From Ileibacterium sp. (GTDB lineage Bacteria; Bacillota_I; Bacilli_A; Erysipelotrichales; Erysipelotrichaceae), in assembly GCA_021443945.1 (NCBI GenBank), contig JABUSF010000003.1, positions 68,613 to 76,122 of the forward strand: a DNA stretch of 7,510 nucleotides, given 5' to 3'. A program made the position numbers and the translations under genes. The notes under the pieces are model-generated. The model worked only from the letters and a program-made list of their open reading frames with translations. It did no database searches and was not told the origin of the DNA. Below, one piece after another: positions 1-6,356 of the stretch (its first letter is position 1; the number at the start of each line of letters is the position of its first letter).

Positions 1-1
1 T

Positions 2-112
2 GAACGGCTCATAAACAATAGCCAAAGCGATCGTTTTGATTTTGCAATGGAAAAAACTGCAGAAATCATTCCCAGTTCAAAGGAAAAAAAATTGAGGCGG
101 CCTTCTCTATGA
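2..112 (+). CDS. Possible 3' end of an unidentified plus-strand gene (partial)
   Basis: Frame 2 is open from the window edge and ends at a TGA at 110-112, giving 36 residues that end in KEKKLRRPSL. The tail is hydrophilic and rich in Lys, Arg, Asp and Glu, as many protein C-termini are. No family is recognisable. Its stop lies inside the hairpin at 94-124, which on the plus strand is followed by ATTTTTC, so the hairpin could end this gene and tgt at once. A minus-strand frame starting at ATG 68 is also open to the edge but has no ribosome site. An ORF this short can arise by chance, so this is a weak call. Confidence 0.3.
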   Translation, partial: ERLINNSQSDRFDFAMEKTAEIIPSSKEKKLRRPSL

Positions 113-124
113 AGGATTCGCCCC
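84..124 (-). terminator. Rho-independent terminator after tgt
   Basis: On the minus strand the arms GGGGCG (124-119) and CGCCTC (99-94) pair with one G-U. They continue through an internal loop into CCTTC/GAAGG (115-111 with 105-101), with ATAGA as the apical loop. A run of eight T (91-84) follows two A bases after the stem. It sits about 70 bases beyond the tgt stop. On the plus strand the same hairpin is followed by five T, so it may work in both directions. Confidence 0.75.
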
Positions 125-191
125 ATTTTTCTAACCGATTTAACTTTCCCATTTCTTGATCCAAAACAGACAGATCGAAATGTATTTTGCT

Positions 192-1418
192 TTAATGCTT
201 GTGATGCTTGTAATAGTGATCCAGGAAATCCTTTTTGTATTCGGCAAATCGGCCTTCTACAATGGCCTGTCTTGCCTCTTCTGTCAGCCGGATAATATAG
301 CGCAGATTGTGCTGGCTGGCCAGACTGAAGTATTTCATGCGGTCTTCCGGATTATCAGATTTTAAAAGATCGCGAAGCTGGCCTCTTGTCCATCCCTCCT
401 GACAGGTTGGGCAGTCGCAGCCTTCTTCCAGCAGTTCATTGGAATCTTTGCATTTTTTGATGTTCACATACCCATTGCGGGTATAAATCCGTCCATGCCG
501 GGCTTCTCTGGTCGGAGCCACACAATCAAACGTATCTGCTCCTTTTTCAATTCCGATCAGAATATCATCTGGCCGGGACAGACCGAGAAGATGTCTTGGC
601 TTGTTTTCCGGCAGCTCTTCGTCGCACCACTGCAAAATTTCTCCCAGCTGGCTCTTTAAAAACGCTCCTCCAAGGCCATAGCCATCAAAGTCCATTTGAC
701 CAAGTTTTTTAGCTGTGGATCGGCGCAAATCTTCCCAGCGGCCGCCCTGCAGAACACCGTACAGCGCTTGATAGTAGCCAAGGTCCATACAGTGTTCTTT
801 GTGAACATCCAGAGAAACCTGGGCCCATCGTTCTGTTCGCTCCAAAGCCTCCACATTGTAGTCATAATCATCTGCCAGAGAGGTCAGCTCATCAAAAGCC
901 ATATGAATATCAGCTCCAATACGGCACTGAATTTCCATGGATTCCTTAGGACCAATAAATTCTTCCTGTCCGGTAAATGGGTCTGTAAATTCAATGCCTG
1001 TTTCGGTTACAGTTGCAAGACGTTCTTTGGGATCAGAGTTGACCACTTCATTTTCTCTGTCCATGCTGACAACTTTCCCCATACCGGACCCCAGAGACAT
1101 AACCTGGAATCCGCCGGAATCGGTCAAAGTGGGTCCGTTCCAGTCAGACCATTCCGCCAGACCGCCTTCCGCCGCAATTTCATACGATTTATTTCTCAAG
1201 TGATATCCGTTTGACAGCATTGCCTGTGCGTTGATGGAGCGCAGTTCATCCATAGACATGAATTTAATATGACCATGGGTCCCTACACACATAAAAGCCG
1301 GAGTTTTAATGTCCCCATGAGGGGTATGAATCACTCCAGCACGCCCCAGTTCTCCAGGGATTCTTTCTACAATTTCAAAACTAAATTTGTTTCCGTTTTT
1401 ATACTCAGTTTTCGACAT
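192..1418 (-). CDS. tgt: tRNA-guanine(34) transglycosylase, divergent queuine/preQ1-inserting type
   Basis: Cytosolic enzyme that swaps guanine-34 of GUN-anticodon tRNAs for a queuosine-pathway base. The 408 residues form the Tgt TIM barrel. Seen: DSGGFQVMSL with general acid/base Asp100, FDE with substrate-binding Asp176, LQGG with Gln224, nucleophile Asp298 in TFDCVAPTR, and a zinc site Cys334, Cys336, Cys339 and His370. It differs from the classical preQ1 enzyme (Zymomonas numbering in brackets): Leu178 replaces Cys158, and the GGLAVGE pocket loop reads GGAFLKS (250-256), so Val233 becomes Leu and Glu235 becomes Ser. There is an insertion of roughly 25 residues around 110-135, and the Cys339-His370 spacing is about five residues longer than usual. 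The start ATG lies inside the end of yhhQ, with AAGGA ten bases upstream, so translation is probably coupled. Tgt identity is secure; the queuine rather than preQ1 preference is inferred. Confidence 0.95.
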   Translation of the reverse strand: MSKTEYKNGNKFSFEIVERIPGELGRAGVIHTPHGDIKTPAFMCVGTHGHIKFMSMDELRSINAQAMLSNGYHLRNKSYEIAAEGGLAEWSDWNGPTLTDSGGFQVMSLGSGMGKVVSMDRENEVVNSDPKERLATVTETGIEFTDPFTGQEEFIGPKESMEIQCRIGADIHMAFDELTSLADDYDYNVEALERTERWAQVSLDVHKEHCMDLGYYQALYGVLQGGRWEDLRRSTAKKLGQMDFDGYGLGGAFLKSQLGEILQWCDEELPENKPRHLLGLSRPDDILIGIEKGADTFDCVAPTREARHGRIYTRNGYVNIKKCKDSNELLEEGCDCPTCQEGWTRGQLRDLLKSDNPEDRMKYFSLASQHNLRYIIRLTEEARQAIVEGRFAEYKKDFLDHYYKHHKH

Positions 1419-2040
1419 AGCGTTTCAGTCCTTTTTCAATCAATACTTCCAATGGAGAGATGATGATTTCCAGTCCCATTCCAAGCAGATACGCAAACAC
1501 GGCCTGCTTAATAAACTCATTTAAGGGCAGCACACCAAAAAATGCAATAATTTCGAAAGAGCCGGAGTCCAGAACTCGTGCTACAGCAGAAGAACCAAGA
1601 GCACGGGCAATAAAGCTGCGGCCCATGATGCCATCGGAGTTTCTCATTTTTTCAAAGACATAGTTGTTGAACAGGTTGCTCAGTACAAATCCCACCAGAG
1701 AACCGAAGATGATTCGCGGGGAGAATCCAAGAACCATGGCATATTCGTTCTGCATTTCCCATCCCGGGAAGGCAGGCAGTCCAATGACCACATAAAAGAC
1801 AGCCACCGCAATCAAGTTGATTAAAAATCCTGCATAGACCACGGTCTGGGCATTTTTCTTTCCGAAAAATTCAACGATCAGATCCCCAAGAATATATGTC
1901 AAAGGGAACAAAACCAAGCCGCCGTCGACAGCGATGCCGGCAAGGTTCCAGAGCTTGATAGCAGCCAGGTTGCTGATGAGCAGCGTACCTGCTGACAAAG
2001 CGGTCATATAGACCAGCATTTTTATTTTTTTCTCATTCAT
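1405..2040 (-). CDS. yhhQ: Queuosine precursor transporter, YhhQ (DUF165) family
   Basis: Inner-membrane transporter of the YhhQ/DUF165 family, which imports queuosine precursors (preQ0, preQ1 or queuine, depending on the member). The 211 residues match the usual family length and are highly hydrophobic. There are six or so membrane segments, roughly at 8-28, 37-57, 66-90, 107-127, 160-175 and 178-198. Family signatures seen are SNLAAIKL (23-30), PLTYILGDLIVEFFG (46-60), and RALGSSAVARVLDSGSFEIIAF (146-167), where the usual Gln of the A/S-Q pair is Arg155. Its stop overlaps the tgt start by 14 bases, which ties it to salvage and insertion of the modified base. The start is uncertain: GGAG lies only two bases before ATG 2040, and Met8 (ATG 2017-2019) is an alternative. 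No preQ1 riboswitch motif was recognised upstream. Confidence 0.92.
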   Translation of the reverse strand: MNEKKIKMLVYMTALSAGTLLISNLAAIKLWNLAGIAVDGGLVLFPLTYILGDLIVEFFGKKNAQTVVYAGFLINLIAVAVFYVVIGLPAFPGWEMQNEYAMVLGFSPRIIFGSLVGFVLSNLFNNYVFEKMRNSDGIMGRSFIARALGSSAVARVLDSGSFEIIAFFGVLPLNEFIKQAVFAYLLGMGLEIIISPLEVLIEKGLKRYVEN

Positions 2041-2046
2041 TGCTCC

Positions 2047-2055
2047 ATTATATCA
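2047..2055 (-). promoter_or_regulatory. Extended -10 promoter element for yhhQ-tgt
   Basis: The minus strand reads TGATATAAT, a perfect TGnTATAAT extended -10. No good -35 is present 16-18 bases upstream, which extended -10 promoters do not strictly need. The hexamer ends seven bases before the annotated yhhQ ATG, so transcription would begin at or next to that codon. Confidence 0.45.
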
Positions 2056-2063
2056 CCAGTTTA

Positions 2064-2246
2064 TCAGCCAGGCTCTTCTCTTTTCTTATGAACAAAACAA
2101 ACCGTATTCATTTCTTTTTTCAGCTGAATAATTTCATTTATCAACGTATCCAAATCGTGATTCAATGCGGCTGCTGCGCAGAATATGGTACTTCCAAATA
2201 AGAATAGAGACGCAGGAAGAGCCTGGAAAACCGATCCTGAAGGCAT
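2064..2246 (-). CDS. Possible 60-residue membrane peptide, unrecognised
   Basis: This ORF starts at an ATG with AAGGGA six bases upstream, a good ribosome site, and ends 23 bases before yhhQ. It has a hydrophobic stretch from about residue 9 to 28 (ALPASLFLFGSTIFCAAAAL) that could be one membrane span or a signal anchor. A charged, heptad-like segment follows (about 29-48), with a basic and acidic tail. I recognise no family. A second overlapping frame (start at about 2272, 36 codons) also has a G-rich stretch before its ATG, so the coding choice is not clear. It could be a small membrane protein co-transcribed with yhhQ, or chance. Confidence 0.3.
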   Translation of the reverse strand: MPSGSVFQALPASLFLFGSTIFCAAAALNHDLDTLINEIIQLKKEMNTVCFVHKKREEPG

Positions 2247-2429
2247 ACAGCATCCCTTAAACCACTATTCATAAGTTCCCGCTATTGAAGTTGAAAACAG
2301 CCTTGATCCCCACGGCAAAGCCGAAGAATACGGTCCGTTTTTTCTGCCATCAAAAAGATTCCTTTGATCGGTACAAAAATATCATTTCGACCTGAGACGA
2401 TGAGCTGTACAGAAAATCCTCCAACTGAA
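2247..2429. other. Intergenic stretch with no recognisable gene
   Basis: Together with the weak ORF beside it, this fills the gap of about 430 bases between the DUF349 terminator and yhhQ. On the minus strand several short frames have ribosome-like purine runs: GGAGG near 2421 without a good start, and AAAGGA before an ATG opening a 22-codon frame that ends at 2282. A small stem CGGC-TTT-GCCG lies near 2316-2326. I could not match it to preQ1-I or preQ1-II riboswitch sequences. It may be a leader of yhhQ or degraded coding sequence. Confidence 0.4.
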
Positions 2430-2464
2430 ACAAAAGATCCCATCCGGAATTCAGGATGGGATCT
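2430..2464 (-). terminator. Rho-independent terminator after the DUF349 gene
   Basis: A perfect 11-base-pair inverted repeat, AGATCCCATCC (2435-2445) and GGATGGGATCT (2454-2464), encloses an eight-base loop. On the minus strand it is followed by TTTTGTTTC after the stem. It begins eight bases after the stop of the DUF349 gene. On the plus strand GTTTTTG follows, so weak bidirectional action is possible. Confidence 0.85.
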
Positions 2465-2471
2465 GTTTTTG

Positions 2472-3635
2472 TTATCCTCTTGGTTCAGCGATTTTATTAT
2501 CGATGTCTTCAATTTCGTTTTCGAGACGTTCAATGAAATCTTCTTTTTCGGCAATCAGGCCTTCGATTTCTTCTGCGCGTCCCTGAGAGATCAGACCTCT
2601 GGATTCATCTTCCAGACGGCGAATTCTGCGCTTTTGTTCAGCAATCAGTTCCAACTTTCTGTCCTTGGCATCTTCCATACGGTAAACCCAGTCCTGATGT
2701 CTCTGCTCTCGGTTGTCCTTTAAAGCATCAAAGAAAGCATCCGCATGAGAACGGAATTCTTTCCATACAGCATCGTCGCTTTCTTTTCCGCAGTAACCGA
2801 TCTTCTTCCATTCCTGGGACAGTTCTTTCATGCGGTCGATGTTTTCTCTGGAGAAATCTGCTGCTTCGGCAAGAGATTTTGCTTCTGCAACGATTTCACG
2901 TTTGGCTTCCAGATTTGCTTTCTGCTGCTTGCGGATTCCTTCAAAGTAAGAAGATCTCTGAGCATAGAAATTTTTGCGGACAGCGGAGAAGTCGTCCCAT
3001 AATGCAGGTTCGTTTTCACGGCCAGCAGATCCGGCTTCTTTCCAGCGGTTCATAATATCATCCATCTGATTGGTGGCTTTGTTCCAGTTTGCAGGTTCAA
3101 GCAGGCCTTTTGCTTCTTCAATCAAAGCAGCTTTCAGTTCTTTTACCTGTCCATAATGAGCAGCCATGTCTTTCTGGTTCTGTCTTCTGCGTTCATAGAA
3201 CACTTCTCTGGCAGCCTGGAATTCATGCCACAGCTTGTCATTGGTTTCACGGTCAGCTACACCAGCAGCTTTCCATGCATCCATCAGCTCATTCATTTCA
3301 TTGGTTCCCTTGCGGAAATCAGTGGTCTGAGCAACTTTTTTTGCTTCTTCAATCAGGGCTTCTTTTTTCTCAATTACAGCCTTCCAAACTGTTGTTCTGG
3401 AAGCATAAATCTGATCAGCGTAGCTATTGAACTGAGACTCCAGCTCATCTTCAAAGCTGGACTCCCAATAATGGATACTGCGCCATCTTCTTTTCAGGCC
3501 GTTCACCTGGCGGACAGCATCTTCACCATGCTCTCCTTCTGCAAGAGCTTTGATTTCTTCAATCAGCTCTTCTTTCAGACGAATGTCTTCGTCCATGTCA
3601 TCGTGGGTCCACTCTTCGTTGTATTGGTCTGTCAT
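2472..3635 (-). CDS. DUF349 repeat protein, helical, cytoplasmic, function unknown
   Basis: A soluble, strongly charged protein of 387 residues from ATG 3635. It is built of repeats of about 77 residues with the DUF349 pattern: an LIEEAK helix, then MxxLMxxWKxAGxxxRExxxxLWxxFxxAxxxFYxxR. Numbering from the in-frame TTG at 3644, the clear copies are at about 94-154, 170-231 and 247-310. A degenerate first copy at 24-85 keeps Trp54 and Trp60. A coiled coil follows at about 325-387. There is no signal peptide or membrane segment. DUF349 proteins are widespread but their role is not established. I chose the ATG because AGGA (3645-3648) lies nine bases before it but abuts the TTG. It is a single-gene unit with its own terminator, divergent from the bile salt hydrolase gene. 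Confidence 0.9.
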   Translation of the reverse strand: MTDQYNEEWTHDDMDEDIRLKEELIEEIKALAEGEHGEDAVRQVNGLKRRWRSIHYWESSFEDELESQFNSYADQIYASRTTVWKAVIEKKEALIEEAKKVAQTTDFRKGTNEMNELMDAWKAAGVADRETNDKLWHEFQAAREVFYERRRQNQKDMAAHYGQVKELKAALIEEAKGLLEPANWNKATNQMDDIMNRWKEAGSAGRENEPALWDDFSAVRKNFYAQRSSYFEGIRKQQKANLEAKREIVAEAKSLAEAADFSRENIDRMKELSQEWKKIGYCGKESDDAVWKEFRSHADAFFDALKDNREQRHQDWVYRMEDAKDRKLELIAEQKRRIRRLEDESRGLISQGRAEEIEGLIAEKEDFIERLENEIEDIDNKIAEPRG

Positions 3636-3774
3636 GTTCTTCAATCCTATCTACGTACACTCTATCAAAGTTGGGTAATTGGCTTACTGCTCCAACTCTT
3701 TTCCTATTTAGTTATACACCCAAAACAGTGAAAGAGCTTTTGTTTTTTTCCAATTCCCATTTAACCGTGCTTTC

Positions 3775-3803
3775 ATTATAAAAAATTTTAGTAGGACATG
3801 AAA
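3775..3803 (-). promoter_or_regulatory. Candidate promoter of the DUF349 gene
   Basis: On the minus strand TATAAT (3780-3775) is a perfect -10, separated by 17 bases from TTTCAT (3803-3798), a poor -35. Transcription would start near 3768 and leave a leader of about 130 bases. The A+T-rich stretch could also give such a match by chance. Confidence 0.4.
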
Positions 3804-4010
3804 TAGACACGGCTAAGAAACGCGAAAAGAATTTCTCTCCTTTTTCCGGTTATATGTCTGAATTCCGCCCCTTATGCGCTTTGTTCACCAGCGTCTGCTC
3901 CCGTTTCCGGCACAGAGAAATGTTTCCGCAAATTTTCAGTCCATCGATCACATATACGGGCATGAACAAAGAGACACGAAAAGCGGAATGGTACTCTAAT
4001 ACCGTATAAA

Positions 4011-4015
4011 AGGAG
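4011..4015 (+). promoter_or_regulatory. Ribosome binding site of bsh
   Basis: AGGAG lies seven bases before the ATG at 4023. This optimal site fixes the start that makes Cys the second residue, as the catalytic mechanism requires. Confidence 0.9.
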
Positions 4016-4022
4016 CAAAAAT

Positions 4023-5021
4023 ATGTGCACATCTATTAGTTATACAAATCAGGTTCACTTTTTTGGAAGAAACCTGGATCTTGAAATTGACTACCCAATC
4101 AGTGTTGTAATCACTCCAAGAAACTACGAATTTAAATTTCGTGACACCGATGATCTGAAAAGCCACTACGCTATGATCGGTGTGGGCATCGTCGAAGCCA
4201 ACTATCCTCTGTACTTTGACGGCTGCAACGAAAAAGGCCTCGGCATGGCCGGGCTGGCTTTCTTCGGAATGGCTCAGTACAACGATGTTAAAGAAGGAAA
4301 AACAAATCTGGCTTCCTTCGAATTCATGCCTTACATTCTTGGCAAATGCGCAAGTGTAGAAGAAGCCAAGAAGGAACTGGAAAACATCAACATTACAAAA
4401 GAAAACTTCGCTCCACAGATGCCAGCCAGTGAACTTCATTGGATCATCGCAGATAAAACTTCTGCCATCACAGTAGAAATCACTGCTGAAAAAGGCATGG
4501 TTGTTTACGATAACCCTTATGGTGTCATGACGAACTGTCCGGACTTTGAATACCAGTCCACTAACCTTTCCTATTATGTAAATCTGAGCGGCGGCCTTGT
4601 GCCAATCCGTTTTGCACCGGACCCAGTGGGACTGAAAGAATACTCCAGAGGAACTGGAACCATCGGCCTGCCAGGCGGTACAGACTCTGTCAGCCGTTTT
4701 GTCAGAACAGCTTTCACTAAGATGAACTCTACTCTGAAAAAAGGCATTGAAAACGAAACAGATTACTACAACAACGTTTCCGAATTCTTCCATATCCTGA
4801 GCAACGTTCAGCAGGTTTCCGGAGAATCCGAAGTAAAACCAGGCGAATATGAACTGACTCAGTATACAGACTGCATTGATACAGATCATGGCATTCTGTA
4901 TTACAACACTTATTTCAACCCATCCATTAACGCGGTGGATATGAATAAGGAAAACCTGGACGGAAGCGAGATCATTGCTTACAAAGGCGTAAAAACTTTC
5001 CAGACCAACTGGCAGAACTAA
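4023..5021 (+). CDS. bsh: Bile salt hydrolase (choloylglycine hydrolase), N-terminal cysteine hydrolase
   Basis: An Ntn-hydrolase that cleaves the amide bond of glycine- or taurine-conjugated bile acids. The 332 residues are within the family range and lack a signal peptide, so it acts in the cytoplasm. After Met1 removal Cys2 becomes the nucleophile. Also seen are Arg16 and Asp19 (FGRNLD), Asn171 (VMTNCP) and Arg225 (SVSRFVR), all at the positions expected from lactobacillus enzymes. The exception is residue 79: AGLNFP of typical enzymes reads AGLAFF, so the usual Asn79 (Asn82 in Clostridium perfringens) is Ala. The loop before GTGTIGLPGG contains Ser208-Arg209-Gly210, a pattern reported for glycine-conjugate preference. 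Codons favour C-ending forms (AAC, TTC, ATC), consistent with high expression. It is monocistronic. A penicillin V acylase is the main alternative, but penicillin acylases usually have Tyr at this position. Confidence 0.93.
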   Translation: MCTSISYTNQVHFFGRNLDLEIDYPISVVITPRNYEFKFRDTDDLKSHYAMIGVGIVEANYPLYFDGCNEKGLGMAGLAFFGMAQYNDVKEGKTNLASFEFMPYILGKCASVEEAKKELENINITKENFAPQMPASELHWIIADKTSAITVEITAEKGMVVYDNPYGVMTNCPDFEYQSTNLSYYVNLSGGLVPIRFAPDPVGLKEYSRGTGTIGLPGGTDSVSRFVRTAFTKMNSTLKKGIENETDYYNNVSEFFHILSNVQQVSGESEVKPGEYELTQYTDCIDTDHGILYYNTYFNPSINAVDMNKENLDGSEIIAYKGVKTFQTNWQN

Positions 5022-5037
5022 TTCCCCAAAATGCCCA

Positions 5038-5077
5038 AAAACCGGAGATCCTGATCACAGGACTTCCGGTTTTTTTT
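5038..5077 (+). terminator. Terminator shared by bsh and the convergent kinase gene
   Basis: AACCGGA (5040-5046) pairs with TCCGGTT (5065-5071), with an inner TCCT/AGGA stem after a mismatch and GATCAC as the loop. Seven T (5071-5077) make it a strong plus-strand terminator 16 bases after bsh. On the minus strand five T follow, so it also suits the kinase operon, whose TAA (5078-5076) lies in the plus-strand T run. Confidence 0.88.
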
Positions 5078-6356
5078 ATGCTGACTTTGCAGCAGAATTT
5101 TCCAGTTTCATTTTCCAGCAGAATTCGGTCCATCCATCTTTTGAATCCGCCCAGATTTTGCTCTGATGATTGACAGCAATATTTTTGGCAATCGCCAGTC
5201 CCAGCCCGTATCGGCCGCTTTTTCTGGCTCTTGATTTATCCGCTCTGTAGAAGCGTTCAAAGATATGCTCCCGATCTTCCGGTGCAATTGGATCCCCGTC
5301 GTTCATGACTTTCAGAAGTGCATTCTTACCTTCTTTTTTCAAAGAAACACGAATCGTGGAATTTGCATGCTTTTGAGCATTGTCCAAAAGAATGGTGATC
5401 AGCTGGGCCGCTTTTGTTTTATCCGCTTTTACCCAGAGATCTTCTTCAATTTCTGTTTCCAGCATTAAATTTTTCTCATAGAAAACCGCTTCCTGCATGA
5501 GGCATTCTTTTTCTGTCAGCATGGACAAATTTACCCTTTCAAGCATCAGCGTTTCTTCTTCACTTCGGGCCAGATCCAGCATGCTGACTACCAGATGATT
5601 CATCTTTTCGGATTCAGCAACGATGTTCTTCATCCATTTTGGATCCGGGTTCTGCTCCATCGCCTCTGAATTGGCGATGATGACGGCCAAAGGAGTTTTC
5701 AGTTCATGAGAAGCATCCGCAATAAACTGTTTCTGTCTTTTTAAGGTTTCTTCAATTGGCTTCACCAGCCAGGAAACAACTACACGGCTGAACAAAGCAG
5801 TGACCACCAGGTACCCAGCATAAAGCAGCACGCCTGCAATCAATGACTGGCAGAGATCTTTGGACAGGCTGCGGATATCCACCATAGAAAAAGCACCAGG
5901 AGCAGTATAATCCCAGGCCCATTGATCAAAATACAAATTCCCGATGTGAGACTCTCCCGGCCGAACATTCTGCAAAAGGCTGGATGCATACTGCCAGGTT
6001 TCCGCTGCCGTTTTCTGATCCGAATTTTGGAATACAAAAGCTGGCTGTCCACTGGACATTTGCAGGGTATAGATCGGAAGTTCGGACAAAACAGTGTATT
6101 GGTTGATTGGATCAGAGCCGTTCTTATACCCTTCCCTTTCATTTCCAGGTGTATACCAGATCGTATTGGCAGAAGCCTGTTTCAGAATTTCCCGAACCTC
6201 CCGTTTCACATCCATATAATCACGGTAAACAGAGAGGATGGTCACAACTCCGCTGAACAGGGCAAGAAGGCCGAAAAGGATCCAGAAAATCCGTTTCCGA
6301 AGCTCTGCAACTGATTTAGAGCTTTCCAGAATACTTTTTTTCTTTCTCTTGATCAC
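5076..6356 (-). CDS. Membrane sensor histidine kinase of a two-component system
   Basis: An inner-membrane kinase of 426 residues that should autophosphorylate on histidine and pass phosphate to the adjacent regulator. In order: membrane segment 24-44, an extracytoplasmic region of about 125 residues (45-168) with no recognised fold, membrane segment 171-191, a short linker, HisKA with SHELKTPL and phospho-acceptor His217, then the catalytic ATPase domain with N box LLDNAQKH (Asn326), G1 box NDGDPI, F box FERFYRAD and G2 box RYGLGLAI (382-389). There is no clear PAS domain, so it is a minimal PhoR/VanS-like kinase. It starts at GTG, overlapping the regulator stop in GTGA, with GGAGG seven bases upstream, so translation is coupled. 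All key residues look intact. The stimulus is unknown. Confidence 0.95.
   Translation of the reverse strand: MIKRKKKSILESSKSVAELRKRIFWILFGLLALFSGVVTILSVYRDYMDVKREVREILKQASANTIWYTPGNEREGYKNGSDPINQYTVLSELPIYTLQMSSGQPAFVFQNSDQKTAAETWQYASSLLQNVRPGESHIGNLYFDQWAWDYTAPGAFSMVDIRSLSKDLCQSLIAGVLLYAGYLVVTALFSRVVVSWLVKPIEETLKRQKQFIADASHELKTPLAVIIANSEAMEQNPDPKWMKNIVAESEKMNHLVVSMLDLARSEEETLMLERVNLSMLTEKECLMQEAVFYEKNLMLETEIEEDLWVKADKTKAAQLITILLDNAQKHANSTIRVSLKKEGKNALLKVMNDGDPIAPEDREHIFERFYRADKSRARKSGRYGLGLAIAKNIAVNHQSKIWADSKDGWTEFCWKMKLENSAAKSA

Larger units (their letters stand above)
3645..4022. other. Divergent intergenic region between the DUF349 gene and bsh
   Basis: No convincing gene lies here. A plus-strand frame is open from 3782 to a stop at 4007-4009 and contains a 51-codon ATG ORF from 3854, but there is no ribosome site before that ATG and no recognisable protein. 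TTTCCG occurs three times on the plus strand (3843, 3904 and 3923), which could be regulator half-sites or coincidence. No clear plus-strand -35/-10 pair for bsh was found, so its promoter is undefined. Confidence 0.5.

Noticed and set aside
696..1214. Plus-strand open frame of 172 residues inside tgt
   Set aside because: It is antisense to a well conserved Tgt region with no ribosome site and no recognisable domain.
2041..2434. preQ1 riboswitch upstream of yhhQ
   Set aside because: I looked on the minus strand for the conserved preQ1-I and preQ1-II segments and did not find them. A diverged or type III element cannot be excluded by eye.
2282..2554. Minus-strand open frame of 90 residues overlapping the end of the DUF349 gene
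   Set aside because: It starts inside that gene in another frame and runs through its perfect terminator hairpin, so a translated product of this length is unlikely. Only its last part lies in free intergenic DNA.
3156..3731. Plus-strand open frame of 191 residues antisense to the DUF349 gene
   Set aside because: It mirrors the repeat protein and its leader. The Phe/Ser/Leu-rich composition is typical of the complement of Lys/Glu-rich coding sequence.
3854..4009. Plus-strand ORF of 51 codons just before bsh
   Set aside because: The ATG is preceded by pyrimidine-rich sequence with no ribosome site, and the product resembles nothing I know. It is noted under the intergenic region instead.
3996..4889. 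Long open frame of 297 residues antisense to bsh
   Set aside because: It is Phe-, Val- and Cys-rich shadow sequence with no start signal. The opposite frame carries a complete bile salt hydrolase with conserved catalytic residues.
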